From positions 1 to 60,126 of the forward strand of contig NBMI01000049.1 in assembly GCA_002085445.1 (NCBI GenBank): a DNA stretch of 60,126 nucleotides. The letters run 5' to 3'. How positions within the stretch are numbered: position 1 is the stretch's first letter; each line of letters starts with the position of its first letter. Shown here in pieces: positions 1-8,428 of this stretch. Both the position numbers and the translations under genes were made by a program. The notes under the pieces are model-generated. The model was not told the origin of the DNA. It saw nothing but the letters and a program-made list of their open reading frames with translations, and did not search any database. This DNA comes from Candidatus Parabeggiatoa sp. nov. 2. GTDB lineage: Bacteria > Pseudomonadota > Gammaproteobacteria > Beggiatoales > Beggiatoaceae.

Positions 1-810
1 GTCCTCCTGCCAAACTAAAGTTTGGACTCCGGCTAATCTAATTGCGCGGAGTACATCTAATTGGTGGTGAGTACAGCGAATTACGCGGATAAACGAATGG
101 TGCAGGCTGGGTACATCTAATTGCACTGAGTACAACGACACAAGGCGGCCCGTTTGTAGTAGGCGATTTATCGCCTCCCGTTTGTAGTAGGCGATTTATC
201 GCCTCAAACGGGGGCCCGTTTGTAGTTTGTAGTAGGCGATTTATCGCCTCAAACGAGGGCCCGTTTGTAGTAGCAATGCCATTAAGTTAAGAATAAACCC
301 ATATCTTATCCGTTATTATAACGAATCCTTGTAGTTGCTTTTAAAATTGTTGCTTAACTTAATTGGCACTGCCAAACTAAAGTTTAGACTCAAACTAAAG
401 TTTGAGTCCTGCCAAACTAAAGTTTGGACTCCGGAGAAATCCGATTTCTTGAAGAAATCCGATTTCTTTAAAAAATAAACCCATATCTTATCCGTTAATA
501 TAACGAATCTAGGAGATTGCTTTTAAAAAGAATACACTATCCACCCACCAAAAATATTATCCGTTATAATAACGAATCCTTGTAGTTGCTTTTAACTTAG
601 GCGCTAAAGCGCCTACTACAAACTTTTGCTAATCTAGGAGATTGCATTTAAAAAGCATTAAAACACTATCCATGTAGTTGCTTTTAAAATTGTTGCTTAA
701 CTTAATGGCAGTGTCTCTGGCACTGCCAAACTAAAGTTTGGAGTCCTGCCAAACTAAAGTTTGGACTCCAGAGAAATCGGATTTCTTTAACCACAGGAGA
801 TTTATTAATA
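1..810. repeat. Repeat-dense non-coding block
   Basis: No credible gene is seen. From about 147 to 270 the constant word CGTTTGTAGTA is followed three or more times by the palindrome GGCGATTTATCGCC. Palindromes of the type CCAAACTTTAGTTTGG with GGAGTCC flanks occur near 5-30, 370-435 and 720-770. The word TTATAACGAATCCTTGTAG recurs near 317 and 570. Positions 40-130 carry the reverse complement of the GTAC/AATTCG/TTTATCCGCG repeat that is abundant near 44.8 and 47.4 kb. These families recur through the whole window. Confidence 0.8.
274..371. mobile_element. IS4-end-derived miniature element
   Basis: CAATGCCATTAAGTTAAG (274-291) and, inverted, CTTAACTTAATTGGCACTG (353-371) face each other across about 60 bp with no coding capacity. 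The left end is identical to the sequence upstream of the IS4-type transposase relic at 59.1 kb. The element interrupts a CGTTTGTAGTAG repeat. Another end-like copy lies near 693-710. I read it as a deletion derivative of the IS4-family element. Confidence 0.45.
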
Positions 811-2190
811 ATGAGATTGAAAAAAGACCCAATAATTAGCCTTCTAATTGTCAGCGTGATGACACTCACGACATGGAAGCCGTGCCTATCCTTCGCTTGG
901 GATGATGAAGCGTTCAACAAAACAACTCGTCAAGAAATCATTAACAACGCCAAAGCCTACGCCAAATATCAATACCACGTCAACCAATCCAATATCACCG
1001 CCACGACGGGAGAACACGCTGGCGGAAAAATCGTTATTACGCCCATTAGAAGGCCCGGAAATTACAAGGGTATTCCCTACAAATGGGGCGGAAATGACAG
1101 CCTAGTCACTTTTCAGAACGGATTAAATGCTGGCAAAAAAGCCGGTGACATCTGTAGGCAAAAATATCAGAACTGTCAAGGATATTCCGCCAGTTCTCAG
1201 GCGGTTGGTGTCGATACCTCTGGCTTTATTTCTCAAGTCTGGGGATTAAAACGCAAATACAGTACCCGTCAGTTACCGAGTATATCCACACCACTCAATT
1301 CAATGAACGACTTACAACCGGGTGACATCATCCTAAAACCCGGCCATGTCATGTTATTCTCCCACAAAGACTCCGGCCTTTTTTACGTCTATGAACCCTC
1401 TCATCTCGTTTGGAAAGTCGCCCAGTATCCCTACACCCTATCTCAACTCAAGGCCCATAAACCCTACCGTTATAAAGGCCTTTATAGCCAATCGTCTTGT
1501 TTTGAGTGCCAATGTTCCCAAATCTCTGAACTAGTGCAACAAGCCGACAAACACTTTAAGGCCTTTCGCTTAACGAAGGGTGCCAGCGCGACAGCATTTG
1601 CATGCTACAAAATGGCATTAAAAAAAGCACCGACTCATGCACAAGCATTGGCTGGCTTAGAAAAAATCGAAGTCTACTACTTTGCTCGGCTCAAATCCGC
1701 CCAAGACAGAGAAGCACAAGAAGAGGTGCAAAAATATTTAGCGCGGTTATGCCGAACCAATCCAAACTCCGCCTACTTAGCGGCTTTAAAAACCGCCTGT
1801 CAATTTGACTATGCGTTAATTCCCAAAGTAGCGGCCGAGATTGGCTTAGAACTTGCATTATTACAAGCCGTCATTGAAACCGAATCCGGCTACAATCCCA
1901 ACGCCATCTCAAGAGCGGGTGCCGTCGGTTTAATGCAACTCATGCCAGCCACAGCCGAACGCTTTGGAGTAACCGATCGCTATGATGCCGCTCAAAGTCT
2001 ATACGGCGGCGCACGCTATTTGCGTTATCTATTAAAGTTATTTAACAACGACTTGAAATTAGCCATAGCCGCCTATAATGCTGGCGAAGGGAATGTGAGA
2101 AAATACGGCAATCAAATCCCGCCCTTTCGAGAAACCCAAGACTACGTGGTAAAAGTCATGCAACTTTACAAGGCATATCAGAGATACTGA
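811..2190 (+). CDS. Exported NlpC/P60-like plus SLT lytic transglycosylase protein
   Basis: A 459-residue exported protein likely to cut peptidoglycan. An AGGAGA sits upstream of the ATG, and residues 1 to about 29 form a signal peptide. The middle looks like an NlpC/P60 fold (YKWGG near 90; GDI and GHVMLFSH near 172-185), but the catalytic DCSGF motif reads DTSGF: residue 136 is Thr, not Cys, so the peptidase half should be inactive. A spacer of about 100 residues follows. The C-terminal third is a clear SLT domain: catalytic Glu358 in ETESGYNPNA, then GLMQLMP and AYNAGEGNV (421 onward). The stop falls just past the last SLT helix. Expected role: lytic transglycosylase cleaving glycan strands in the periplasm, with a peptide-binding NlpC-like module. 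SLT call is sure; substrate is inferred. Confidence 0.88.
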   Translation: MRLKKDPIISLLIVSVMTLTTWKPCLSFAWDDEAFNKTTRQEIINNAKAYAKYQYHVNQSNITATTGEHAGGKIVITPIRRPGNYKGIPYKWGGNDSLVTFQNGLNAGKKAGDICRQKYQNCQGYSASSQAVGVDTSGFISQVWGLKRKYSTRQLPSISTPLNSMNDLQPGDIILKPGHVMLFSHKDSGLFYVYEPSHLVWKVAQYPYTLSQLKAHKPYRYKGLYSQSSCFECQCSQISELVQQADKHFKAFRLTKGASATAFACYKMALKKAPTHAQALAGLEKIEVYYFARLKSAQDREAQEEVQKYLARLCRTNPNSAYLAALKTACQFDYALIPKVAAEIGLELALLQAVIETESGYNPNAISRAGAVGLMQLMPATAERFGVTDRYDAAQSLYGGARYLRYLLKLFNNDLKLAIAAYNAGEGNVRKYGNQIPPFRETQDYVVKVMQLYKAYQRY

Positions 2191-2798
2191 AAGTACAACG
2201 GATTTTGGGAATAAACGGATTGATAGTACAACGGATTTGGGATAGTACAACGGATTTGGGATAGTACAACGGATACGCGTTCCGAAACGGATAAATCCTT
2301 TTTTATAACGAATCCGTGTAGTTGTTAGGATTTTAAATCCTTTTTTATAACGAATCCTTGTAGCGGATAAATCCTTTATTATAACGAATCCTTGTAGTTA
2401 TAAGGAATCCTTGTAGCTGTTTGACTGATAGTACAACGGATACGCGTTCCGAAACGGATAAATCAATCCATAAATCAATCCTTTATTATAACGAATCCTT
2501 GTAGTTGTTAGGATTTAAAATCCGTTATTATAACGAATCCTTGTAGTTATAACGAACCGAAGGGAAGCTTTGCTAATCCTTGTAGCAGATAAATCCTTTA
2601 TTATAACGAATCCTTGTAGTTATAAGGAATCCTTGTAGCTGTTTGACTGATAGTACAACGGATACGCGTTCCGAAACGGATAAATCAATCCATAACGAAT
2701 CCTTGTAGTTGTTTGACTGATAGTACAACGGATACGCGTTCCGAAACGGATAAATCAATCCTTTATTATAACGAATCCTTGTAGTTTAGGAGAAAATT
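2191..2798. repeat. Tandem/dispersed repeats between muramidase and caspase genes
   Basis: The gap is built from repeated words: AGTACAACGGATACGCGTTC, CCGAAACGGATAAATC and TTATAACGAATCCTTGTAG, each three or more times, with composite units duplicated around 2420-2520, 2640-2710 and 2720-2785. No gene is supported; the apparent reading frames are repeat artefacts. Confidence 0.8.
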
Positions 2799-4733
2799 AT
2801 GAAACTGATTAAAAAAGCATTAACAAATGGCAACCTCAAACAAGTTGCCAGCATAATCCTATTAGCGGCATGGCTACCCGGCCTCACCTTGGCTTCACAA
2901 CTGGAAATATTAGTACAAGGCCATTCGGCCTCAATAGAAGCCGTCGCATTTTCCCCAGACGGCAAAACCGCCTTGCTGGGCAGTGATGACAACACCCTAA
3001 AATGGTGGAACTTAGAAACCGGGCGCGTTATCAGAACATTAAAAGCACACACAAAAACCGTCACGGCCGTCGCATTTTCGCCGGACGGCAAAATCGCCCT
3101 CTCAGGCAGTGATGACAAAACCCTCAAACTCTGGGACTTATCCCGTGGGCGCGTCATCAAAACATTAACCGGCCACACAAAAAGTGTAACGGCCGTTGCA
3201 TTTTCCCCGAATGGCAAATACGCCCTATCAGGCAGTTCTGATAAAACCCTTAAACTATGGAATTTATACTGGGGCTTCGTCATTCGGACTTTAAAAGGAC
3301 ACTCAAAAATCGTAACGGCTGTCGCATTTTCCCCAAACGGCAAAACCGCCATCTCAGGCAGTGACGACAAAACCCTAAAACGCTGGGACTTATCCCGTGG
3401 CCGACTCATCAGAACCCTAAAAGGACACACCGATTCCGTATGGGCTGTCGCGTTTTCCCCCGACGGCAAAACTGCCCTATCAGGCAGTTGGGATGGAACA
3501 CTCAAATGGTGGAATTTATCTCGTGGGTACGTTGCGTTAACCTATAAAGAACGTCACTCGTCACCCGTGCTAACCGTCGCGTTTTCGCCAGATGGCAAAA
3601 AGGCCCTGTTGGGAAGTGATGATAAGGCCCTCACACTACTGAATTTATCCCGTAAACGCCTCATCCGAGAATACCAAGGACATTCAGATTCCGTCTTAGC
3701 CGTCGCATTTTCGCCCGATGGCAAAACCGCCCTATCGGGCAGTCGAGACACCACCACACGCCTCTGGAATCTCCAAACCGGCGAAGAAATTGTTCGGATG
3801 ACCGCCTTCAACAACGGTGAATGGATAACAATCACGCCCGAAGGCTACTATCAAGCCTCAACAAACGGCGCAAAATACCTCAAGGTTCACACCAAAGGCA
3901 TCTCTGTCACCAGCCGTCGGCGACACAAATCCACCTATCACCGCCCAGACATTGTTAAACTCGCCTTAAAACTCGGTAACAGCCAACAAGCAATTACTCA
4001 AGCCAACCAAAAGCAGCCTATACCAACAGCACGGCCGCCTAAAAAACGGTTAGCCTTAATCATTGGCAACTCCGCTTATAGAAACAATGCGTTTTTAACC
4101 AATCCGGTGAATGATGCCGAAGATTTAGCGAACGTCTTGCGTCGACTAGATTTTGAAGTCATTCATAAAAAAAACCTCAACCAACAACAGATGGAAACCA
4201 CCATCAACCAATTTGGCAATCAACTGCGTACCAACAAAGGAATCGGCTTATTTTACTTCTCCGGACACGGCATACAGCACAACGGAGAAAATTACCTCAT
4301 TCCCATTGGCGCAACAAACTCATTGAAGAGCGCACCACAACTGCGCTACAAAGCCGTTGCTGCTGGCTATGTACTAGAAACAATGAAAGCGGCTGGCAAT
4401 GAAGTCAACCTCCTCATTTTAGACGCATGCCGCAACACACCCTTCAAAAGTTGGTTCAAAGGCGAAATGATTTCACCCGGGCTCACTCCAATGCCCACCG
4501 CTCCCGGCGCACTCATTGCCTACGCCGCGAGTCCTGGTGGCGTAGCGATGAATGGTAAAGGCCGGAATAGTCCCTACGTCAAGCAACTCATGAAATGGAT
4601 ACAAGTACCTGATCTATCCATTAATGAAGTACTAAGGCGAGTACGCTGGGATGTCAGAAAAGAAACACACCGAATACAATCACCCGGCTATTACGACGAA
4701 CTGAATGAAGAATTTTACTTCAAGCGACGCTAG
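2799..4733 (+). CDS. Exported WD40 propeller - caspase-like (C14) protease
   Basis: 644 residues, AGGAG ten bases before the ATG. A signal peptide spans about 1-33. Seven WD40 repeats follow (about 45-335; each with VAFSPDGK and GS.D.TLK.W), enough for one closed propeller. A linker leads to a C-terminal caspase/metacaspase-like domain (about 410-644): ALIIGNSAY, then YFSGHG with the catalytic His at 490, and LLILDACRN with the catalytic Cys at 544. All catalytic parts are present, so a Cys protease with specificity typical of metacaspases or orthocaspases is expected. WD40 propellers usually bind proteins and may sense a ligand. The signal peptide places it outside the cytoplasm, unlike many conflict-system caspases. 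No partner gene is adjacent; repeats flank it on both sides. Confidence 0.9.
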   Translation: MKLIKKALTNGNLKQVASIILLAAWLPGLTLASQLEILVQGHSASIEAVAFSPDGKTALLGSDDNTLKWWNLETGRVIRTLKAHTKTVTAVAFSPDGKIALSGSDDKTLKLWDLSRGRVIKTLTGHTKSVTAVAFSPNGKYALSGSSDKTLKLWNLYWGFVIRTLKGHSKIVTAVAFSPNGKTAISGSDDKTLKRWDLSRGRLIRTLKGHTDSVWAVAFSPDGKTALSGSWDGTLKWWNLSRGYVALTYKERHSSPVLTVAFSPDGKKALLGSDDKALTLLNLSRKRLIREYQGHSDSVLAVAFSPDGKTALSGSRDTTTRLWNLQTGEEIVRMTAFNNGEWITITPEGYYQASTNGAKYLKVHTKGISVTSRRRHKSTYHRPDIVKLALKLGNSQQAITQANQKQPIPTARPPKKRLALIIGNSAYRNNAFLTNPVNDAEDLANVLRRLDFEVIHKKNLNQQQMETTINQFGNQLRTNKGIGLFYFSGHGIQHNGENYLIPIGATNSLKSAPQLRYKAVAAGYVLETMKAAGNEVNLLILDACRNTPFKSWFKGEMISPGLTPMPTAPGALIAYAASPGGVAMNGKGRNSPYVKQLMKWIQVPDLSINEVLRRVRWDVRKETHRIQSPGYYDELNEEFYFKRR

Positions 4734-5182
4734 TCAGTGATCAGTTATCAGTTATCAGTTATCAGTTATCAGTTATCAGTTATCAATGATTAGTCGTCCA
4801 AACTTTAGTTTGACAGGAGTCCATTTAGCAGGAGTCCAAACTTTAGTTTGGCAGGAGTCCATTTAGCAGGAGTCCAAACTTTAGTTTGGCAGGAGTCCAA
4901 ACTTTAGTTTCAGTAGTTGAGAATGATGCTAAAAATAATTGCTTGCCTTTAGTGGGCCGGTTCGTCGTCGGTGAGAGATCGCCTTTGGTGGGCCTGTTCA
5001 TCGGCGATTGTCTTCAGGGAGGAGCGTGAAAATAATAGTTCCATAGAGAAAAAAAAGTTTTTTTGAGTGTGTGGGTATTTTATTTAGCCACAACTCACAT
5101 AAAGATTAAGTCGCTTTTGCGCCTACTACAAACGCAAGGCGCTAAACAAATACTACAAGCAGTTAAGAATAAATCATATCAT
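4734..5182. repeat. Repeats: CAGTTAT run, GGAGTCC palindromes, shared leader
   Basis: 4736-4785 is a short tandem run of CAGTTAT units. 4795-4915 holds four CCAAACTTTAGTTTGG palindromes flanked by GGAGTCC. 4950-5020 carries two CTTTAGTGGGCC-type units like the array at 7.7 kb. 5019-5135 is closely related to 42901-43010 (GGAGGAGCGTGAAAATAATA ... GGGTATTTTATTTAGCCACA). No gene seen. Confidence 0.75.
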
Positions 5183-5440
5183 ATTCATTATTATAACGAA
5201 CCTTCGGTGTGCAAAGCTAATCTAGGAGATTGCATTAAAAAAGCATTAAAACACTATCCACCCACCAAAAATATTATCCTTTCTTATAACGAATCCTTGT
5301 AGTTGCTTTTTATTCATTATTATAACGAACCTTCTGTGTGCAAAGCTAATCTAGGAGATTGCATTAAAAAAGCATTAAAACACTATCCACCCACCAAAAA
5401 TATTATCCTTTCTTATAACGAATCCTTGTAGTTGCTTTTT
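5183..5440. repeat. 129-bp perfect-period tandem duplication
   Basis: Two copies, 5183-5311 and 5312-5440, differ at one base (CTTCGGTG against CTTCTGTG). Each runs from ATTCATTATTATAACGAACC to GAATCCTTGTAGTTGC. A diverged relative lies near 505-600. Directly upstream of the AAA gene, so it could act as a duplicated promoter region. Confidence 0.85.
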
Positions 5441-5459
5441 ACAAAACGAGGACCAAAAA

Positions 5460-6698
5460 ATGGCAGAAGACAATTCTCGTAACCATAAGTTCCGTGAACA
5501 TCAACAGGCAGCGATAAAATCAATCAGCAATGAAATTGACACATTAGGACAAATGGTGATTCAGGGAGATATTTTGCCTGAGATTGAATCCGCGCTGGGT
5601 CGTCTTCAGGGCATTATTTCAAGAGCAAAAGCATCTACTCTTGTCGGTGTGGAACAAAAAACGGTGTTTCATGATCGCATTGCTGCTCATTTTTCTGAAC
5701 TGTTAGTTTCTAACTATAAACGATTGCAACATCTCAGAATTTCAAAGCTATCTCGCATCAATCTGGTTACTGGCATTAACAACTCAGGAAAAACCACCTT
5801 ACTTGAAGCCATTTATCTGCTTTGTCGTCAGAATGATTTTTTTGGTTTGCTTGAGGTGATTCGACGGCGCGGAAAAATGGCTGAAGATCGTATCAATCCA
5901 GAATGGTTTATTGAACAGATACCACCGGAGACTGATATTAGTGGGCAATTTGATAACTTTGAGTCAACGGTTCAGATAAAACACTATAAAGAAGAGAATA
6001 GTAGAATCGACAAATCTTTTTATCTGGAGTCGGTTGAAATTTCTTCACGTTATGCCACAACCTCACTCAAATCCCTTACTAGGATATTCAAAGGGCGGGA
6101 GCGTGAAACTCAGGCGGATCGCATTAAAATTCTTTGCCCGTCCGTTTTTAGTAGTCCTTTTTTTCTAAATGAACCACACCGCTACGCACAATTTTACTAT
6201 AAAAGTGTGCGATCCAAAAGCTTATCTAAAATCGTTAAATTCATTCGTGAAAATGTGGTAGAAACGATTGAGGATATTCGACTGGCTGATGAAATGCAAC
6301 GCTTTCTGGTTACTGATAGTGTCTTCAAAGAAACGCTGGACTTAACCGGATACGGTGAAGGATTACAGCGTATTTTTTTCATTTCACTCCTATTTGCGTC
6401 GGCACAGAACGGCATTATTCTGATTGATGAGTTTGAAAATGCCATTCATACGGAATTGATTGCTCAGTTTGCCGGATTTATTGATGAACTCTCGAAACTG
6501 TTCAACACACAGGTATTTTTGACTAGCCATAGTAAAGAGTGTATTGATGCTTTTGTTAAAAATATGCCACAAATCAATGAACTGTCTGCGTGTGCGTTAG
6601 TGGAAAATCAAGATCGTATTGTTGCCAGAGAATTCACCGGCTTTGAGTTCCGGCGACTTGTCGAAGCGGGTAACGTTGATCTGAGGAGGGCAAAATAA
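5460..6698 (+). CDS. AAA ATPase (AAA_15/OLD-like) of a two-gene pair
   Basis: 412 residues with a GAGGACC just before the ATG. An N-terminal region of about 90 residues precedes an ABC/SMC-like ATPase core: Walker A GINNSGKT at 105-112, a signature-like GYGEGLQ, Walker B IILIDEFENA (Asp323, Glu324) and a switch-His region LTSHSKE. This arrangement matches the OLD/AAA_15 group. Its stop overlaps the next start in TAATG, so the two proteins are made in equal amounts and very probably form a complex. OLD-like ATPase plus separate TOPRIM protein is the plan of Gabija-, PARIS- and OLD-type anti-phage systems; which (if any) this belongs to cannot be settled by eye. Defence role is inferred. Confidence 0.85.
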   Translation: MAEDNSRNHKFREHQQAAIKSISNEIDTLGQMVIQGDILPEIESALGRLQGIISRAKASTLVGVEQKTVFHDRIAAHFSELLVSNYKRLQHLRISKLSRINLVTGINNSGKTTLLEAIYLLCRQNDFFGLLEVIRRRGKMAEDRINPEWFIEQIPPETDISGQFDNFESTVQIKHYKEENSRIDKSFYLESVEISSRYATTSLKSLTRIFKGRERETQADRIKILCPSVFSSPFFLNEPHRYAQFYYKSVRSKSLSKIVKFIRENVVETIEDIRLADEMQRFLVTDSVFKETLDLTGYGEGLQRIFFISLLFASAQNGIILIDEFENAIHTELIAQFAGFIDELSKLFNTQVFLTSHSKECIDAFVKNMPQINELSACALVENQDRIVAREFTGFEFRRLVEAGNVDLRRAK

Positions 6699-7600
6699 TG
6701 GCAGAAAAGATTAATGCCCTGCTAGTATTTTGTGAGGGACCACACGATGTCGCTTTTTGTCGTCTGATGTTCAAGTATTGTTTTGATATTAATCAAATAA
6801 GTTGGAAATTTAGCGAGTATCCGGCACCGTTTAATCAGTTGTTCAAAACCAGCATGGAAAATCATGCCGCGCAGGATATGAGCCTGGATATGGCACACAA
6901 ATTTTTTCTGCCAGATAGAACATTATACAATGAAAACAGAAAATTGCTGGTATTGCTTTTTAATACTGGGGGAAAAAATAAAACGGATAATCCGAAAACT
7001 TTTCTTAAAGATTTCTTACCGCTATTAAAGCAATCGACAGTTTTTCCTGGGGATGCGAAGAAAATAGTCAATAACTGTAGCTACCTGTTCCTGTATGATA
7101 GAGATCACAAAGCACCTTCTGATGTGTTTTCGTGGTGTCAGAATGAATTTTCACAGATTGGAGATGATATTTTTATCTCCGAGGATTTTATAACTGATGA
7201 AGGAAACAATCTCGCCGCCGGCTGTATGGAGAAAACAGTTGGCGTTTATGTCTTCTCAAAATCCAAATCCCCAGGAACACTTGAAGACCTCCTTTTTCCG
7301 ATGTTTGAATCTGCACGAGGCGAGCTGGTAAGTGAAGTTGGAAAATTTATTGATAGCGCATTTACTTGGAAAACGGAACAAGAGAATGCTGAAAAAAGGA
7401 TCGCTGAAATTGCGAGGAGGAAAAAAGCAATAATCACAACAATGGGGCAGAGAAACAAGCCTGGCTCATCCATGAACGTTGTTGTTGATCAAGGAAAACT
7501 GATTTCAAAAACAATTTTCACCCAGAATAATGATGTCAAGTTGTTCGTCGATTTTGTTGCCTCTTTGGCAGTATTAAGAACAAGAGAATTCACCAATTAA
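6698..7600 (+). CDS. TOPRIM-like effector partner of the AAA ATPase
   Basis: 300 residues, start fused to the previous stop (TAATG) with GGAGGG upstream. The N-terminus reads LLVFCEGPHD, with the Glu13/Asp17 spacing of a TOPRIM fold, and LFLYDRDH (Asp134, Asp136) fits the metal-binding DxD. Such proteins are commonly nucleases or nicking enzymes whose activity is released by the paired ATPase. The C-terminal half is mixed helix with a charged stretch (about 225-250) and no motif I recognise. It differs clearly from the TOPRIM-like proteins at 39.2-40.2 and 46.4-46.9 kb. DUF3226- or DUF4435-like are the best guesses. Catalysis is predicted only from the acidic motifs. Confidence 0.7.
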   Translation: MAEKINALLVFCEGPHDVAFCRLMFKYCFDINQISWKFSEYPAPFNQLFKTSMENHAAQDMSLDMAHKFFLPDRTLYNENRKLLVLLFNTGGKNKTDNPKTFLKDFLPLLKQSTVFPGDAKKIVNNCSYLFLYDRDHKAPSDVFSWCQNEFSQIGDDIFISEDFITDEGNNLAAGCMEKTVGVYVFSKSKSPGTLEDLLFPMFESARGELVSEVGKFIDSAFTWKTEQENAEKRIAEIARRKKAIITTMGQRNKPGSSMNVVVDQGKLISKTIFTQNNDVKLFVDFVASLAVLRTREFTN

Positions 7601-7724
7601 AATCACACAATCTCTCAATGACTAAATGTAACTACTCAGTCTTTTGGTTAGCCAAGAATTAAAACGCATGACTAAAAGCATCAGCTGGCTAAAGCCAGCT
7701 AAACCACCCAGTCTGCTTTAGCAG

Positions 7725-8165
7725 CCTTTAGTGGGCCAGTTCATCGGCGATTGCCTTTAGTGGGCCGGTTCATCGGCGATTGCCTTTAGTGGGCCGGTTC
7801 ATCGTCGGTAAGAGATTGCCTTTAGTGGGCCGGTTCATCAGCGATTGCCTTTAGTGGGCCTGTTCATCGTCGGTAAGAGCTCGCCTTTAGTGGGCCAGTT
7901 CATCGGCAATTGCCTTTAGTGGGCCGGTTCGTCGTCGGTAAGAGATCGCCTTTCGTGGGCCAGTTCGTCGGCGATTGCCTTTCGTGGGCCGGTTCATCAG
8001 CGATTGCCTTTAGTGGGCCGGTTCATCAGCGATTGCCTTTAGTGGGCTGGTTCATCGTCGGTGAGAGATCGCCTTTAGTGGGCCGGTTCATCAGCGATTG
8101 CCTTTGGTGGGCCTGTTCGTCGTCGGTGAGAGATCGCCTTTAGTGGGCCTGTTCATCGGCGATTG
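7725..8165. repeat. 14-unit tandem array of 29- and 36-bp units
   Basis: Fourteen head-to-tail units each begin CCTTTAGTGGGCC. Nine are 29 bp (ending ATCGGCGATTG or ATCAGCGATTG) and five are 36 bp (ending ATCGTCGGTAAGAGATTG or close to it). The two types are interspersed. There are no unique spacers, so it is not a CRISPR. Two more units occur at about 4950-5020. An apparent 77-codon frame inside it is a repeat artefact. Confidence 0.9.
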
Positions 8166-8428
8166 CTCGCCTTGAAGGGGCCATTCTCAACTACTGAGTT
8201 TGGCAGTCGTCCAAACTAACGTTTGGCAATCAGGAGTCCAAACGACGCTAAAGTTTCGCGGAGCGAAACTTTAGCGTCGTTTATTTAATCAATTTTCAAT
8301 TTTCATTTTTCTTTGGCTTGATTTATCTATTTAGACGTAGCGGCGAAAAAATGGAGTCCAAACTTTAGTTTGGACGTCCAAGATAAATCTTGGACTCCGG
8401 TAACCACCAAAAAAATGTGACAGAAATT
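8166..8428. repeat. Palindromic repeats, including a 20-bp perfect stem
   Basis: 8240-8259 and 8263-8282 are exact reverse complements around a GGA loop (AAACGACGCTAAAGTTTCGC). Around it are GGAGTCC-flanked palindromes with different cores: CCAAACTAACGTTTGG near 8209 and CCAAGATAAATCTTGG near 8370. It lies between convergent genes, so the long stem may also end transcription. Confidence 0.7.

Noticed and set aside
2786..3835. Long minus-strand frames opposite the WD40 repeats
   Set aside because: Shadow frames of the repeated WD40 coding sequence; low-complexity composition with repeated SGENAT words.
5063..5302. 79-codon open frame before the AAA gene
   Set aside because: Runs through dispersed repeats and half of the 129-bp duplication; better explained as non-coding.
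7910..8143. 77-codon open frame within the 29/36-bp array
   Set aside because: Made wholly of repeat units, with no start signal and no protein-like composition.
7725..8165. CRISPR array
   Set aside because: Units follow each other with no unique spacers and two unit lengths; a tandem repeat, not a CRISPR.
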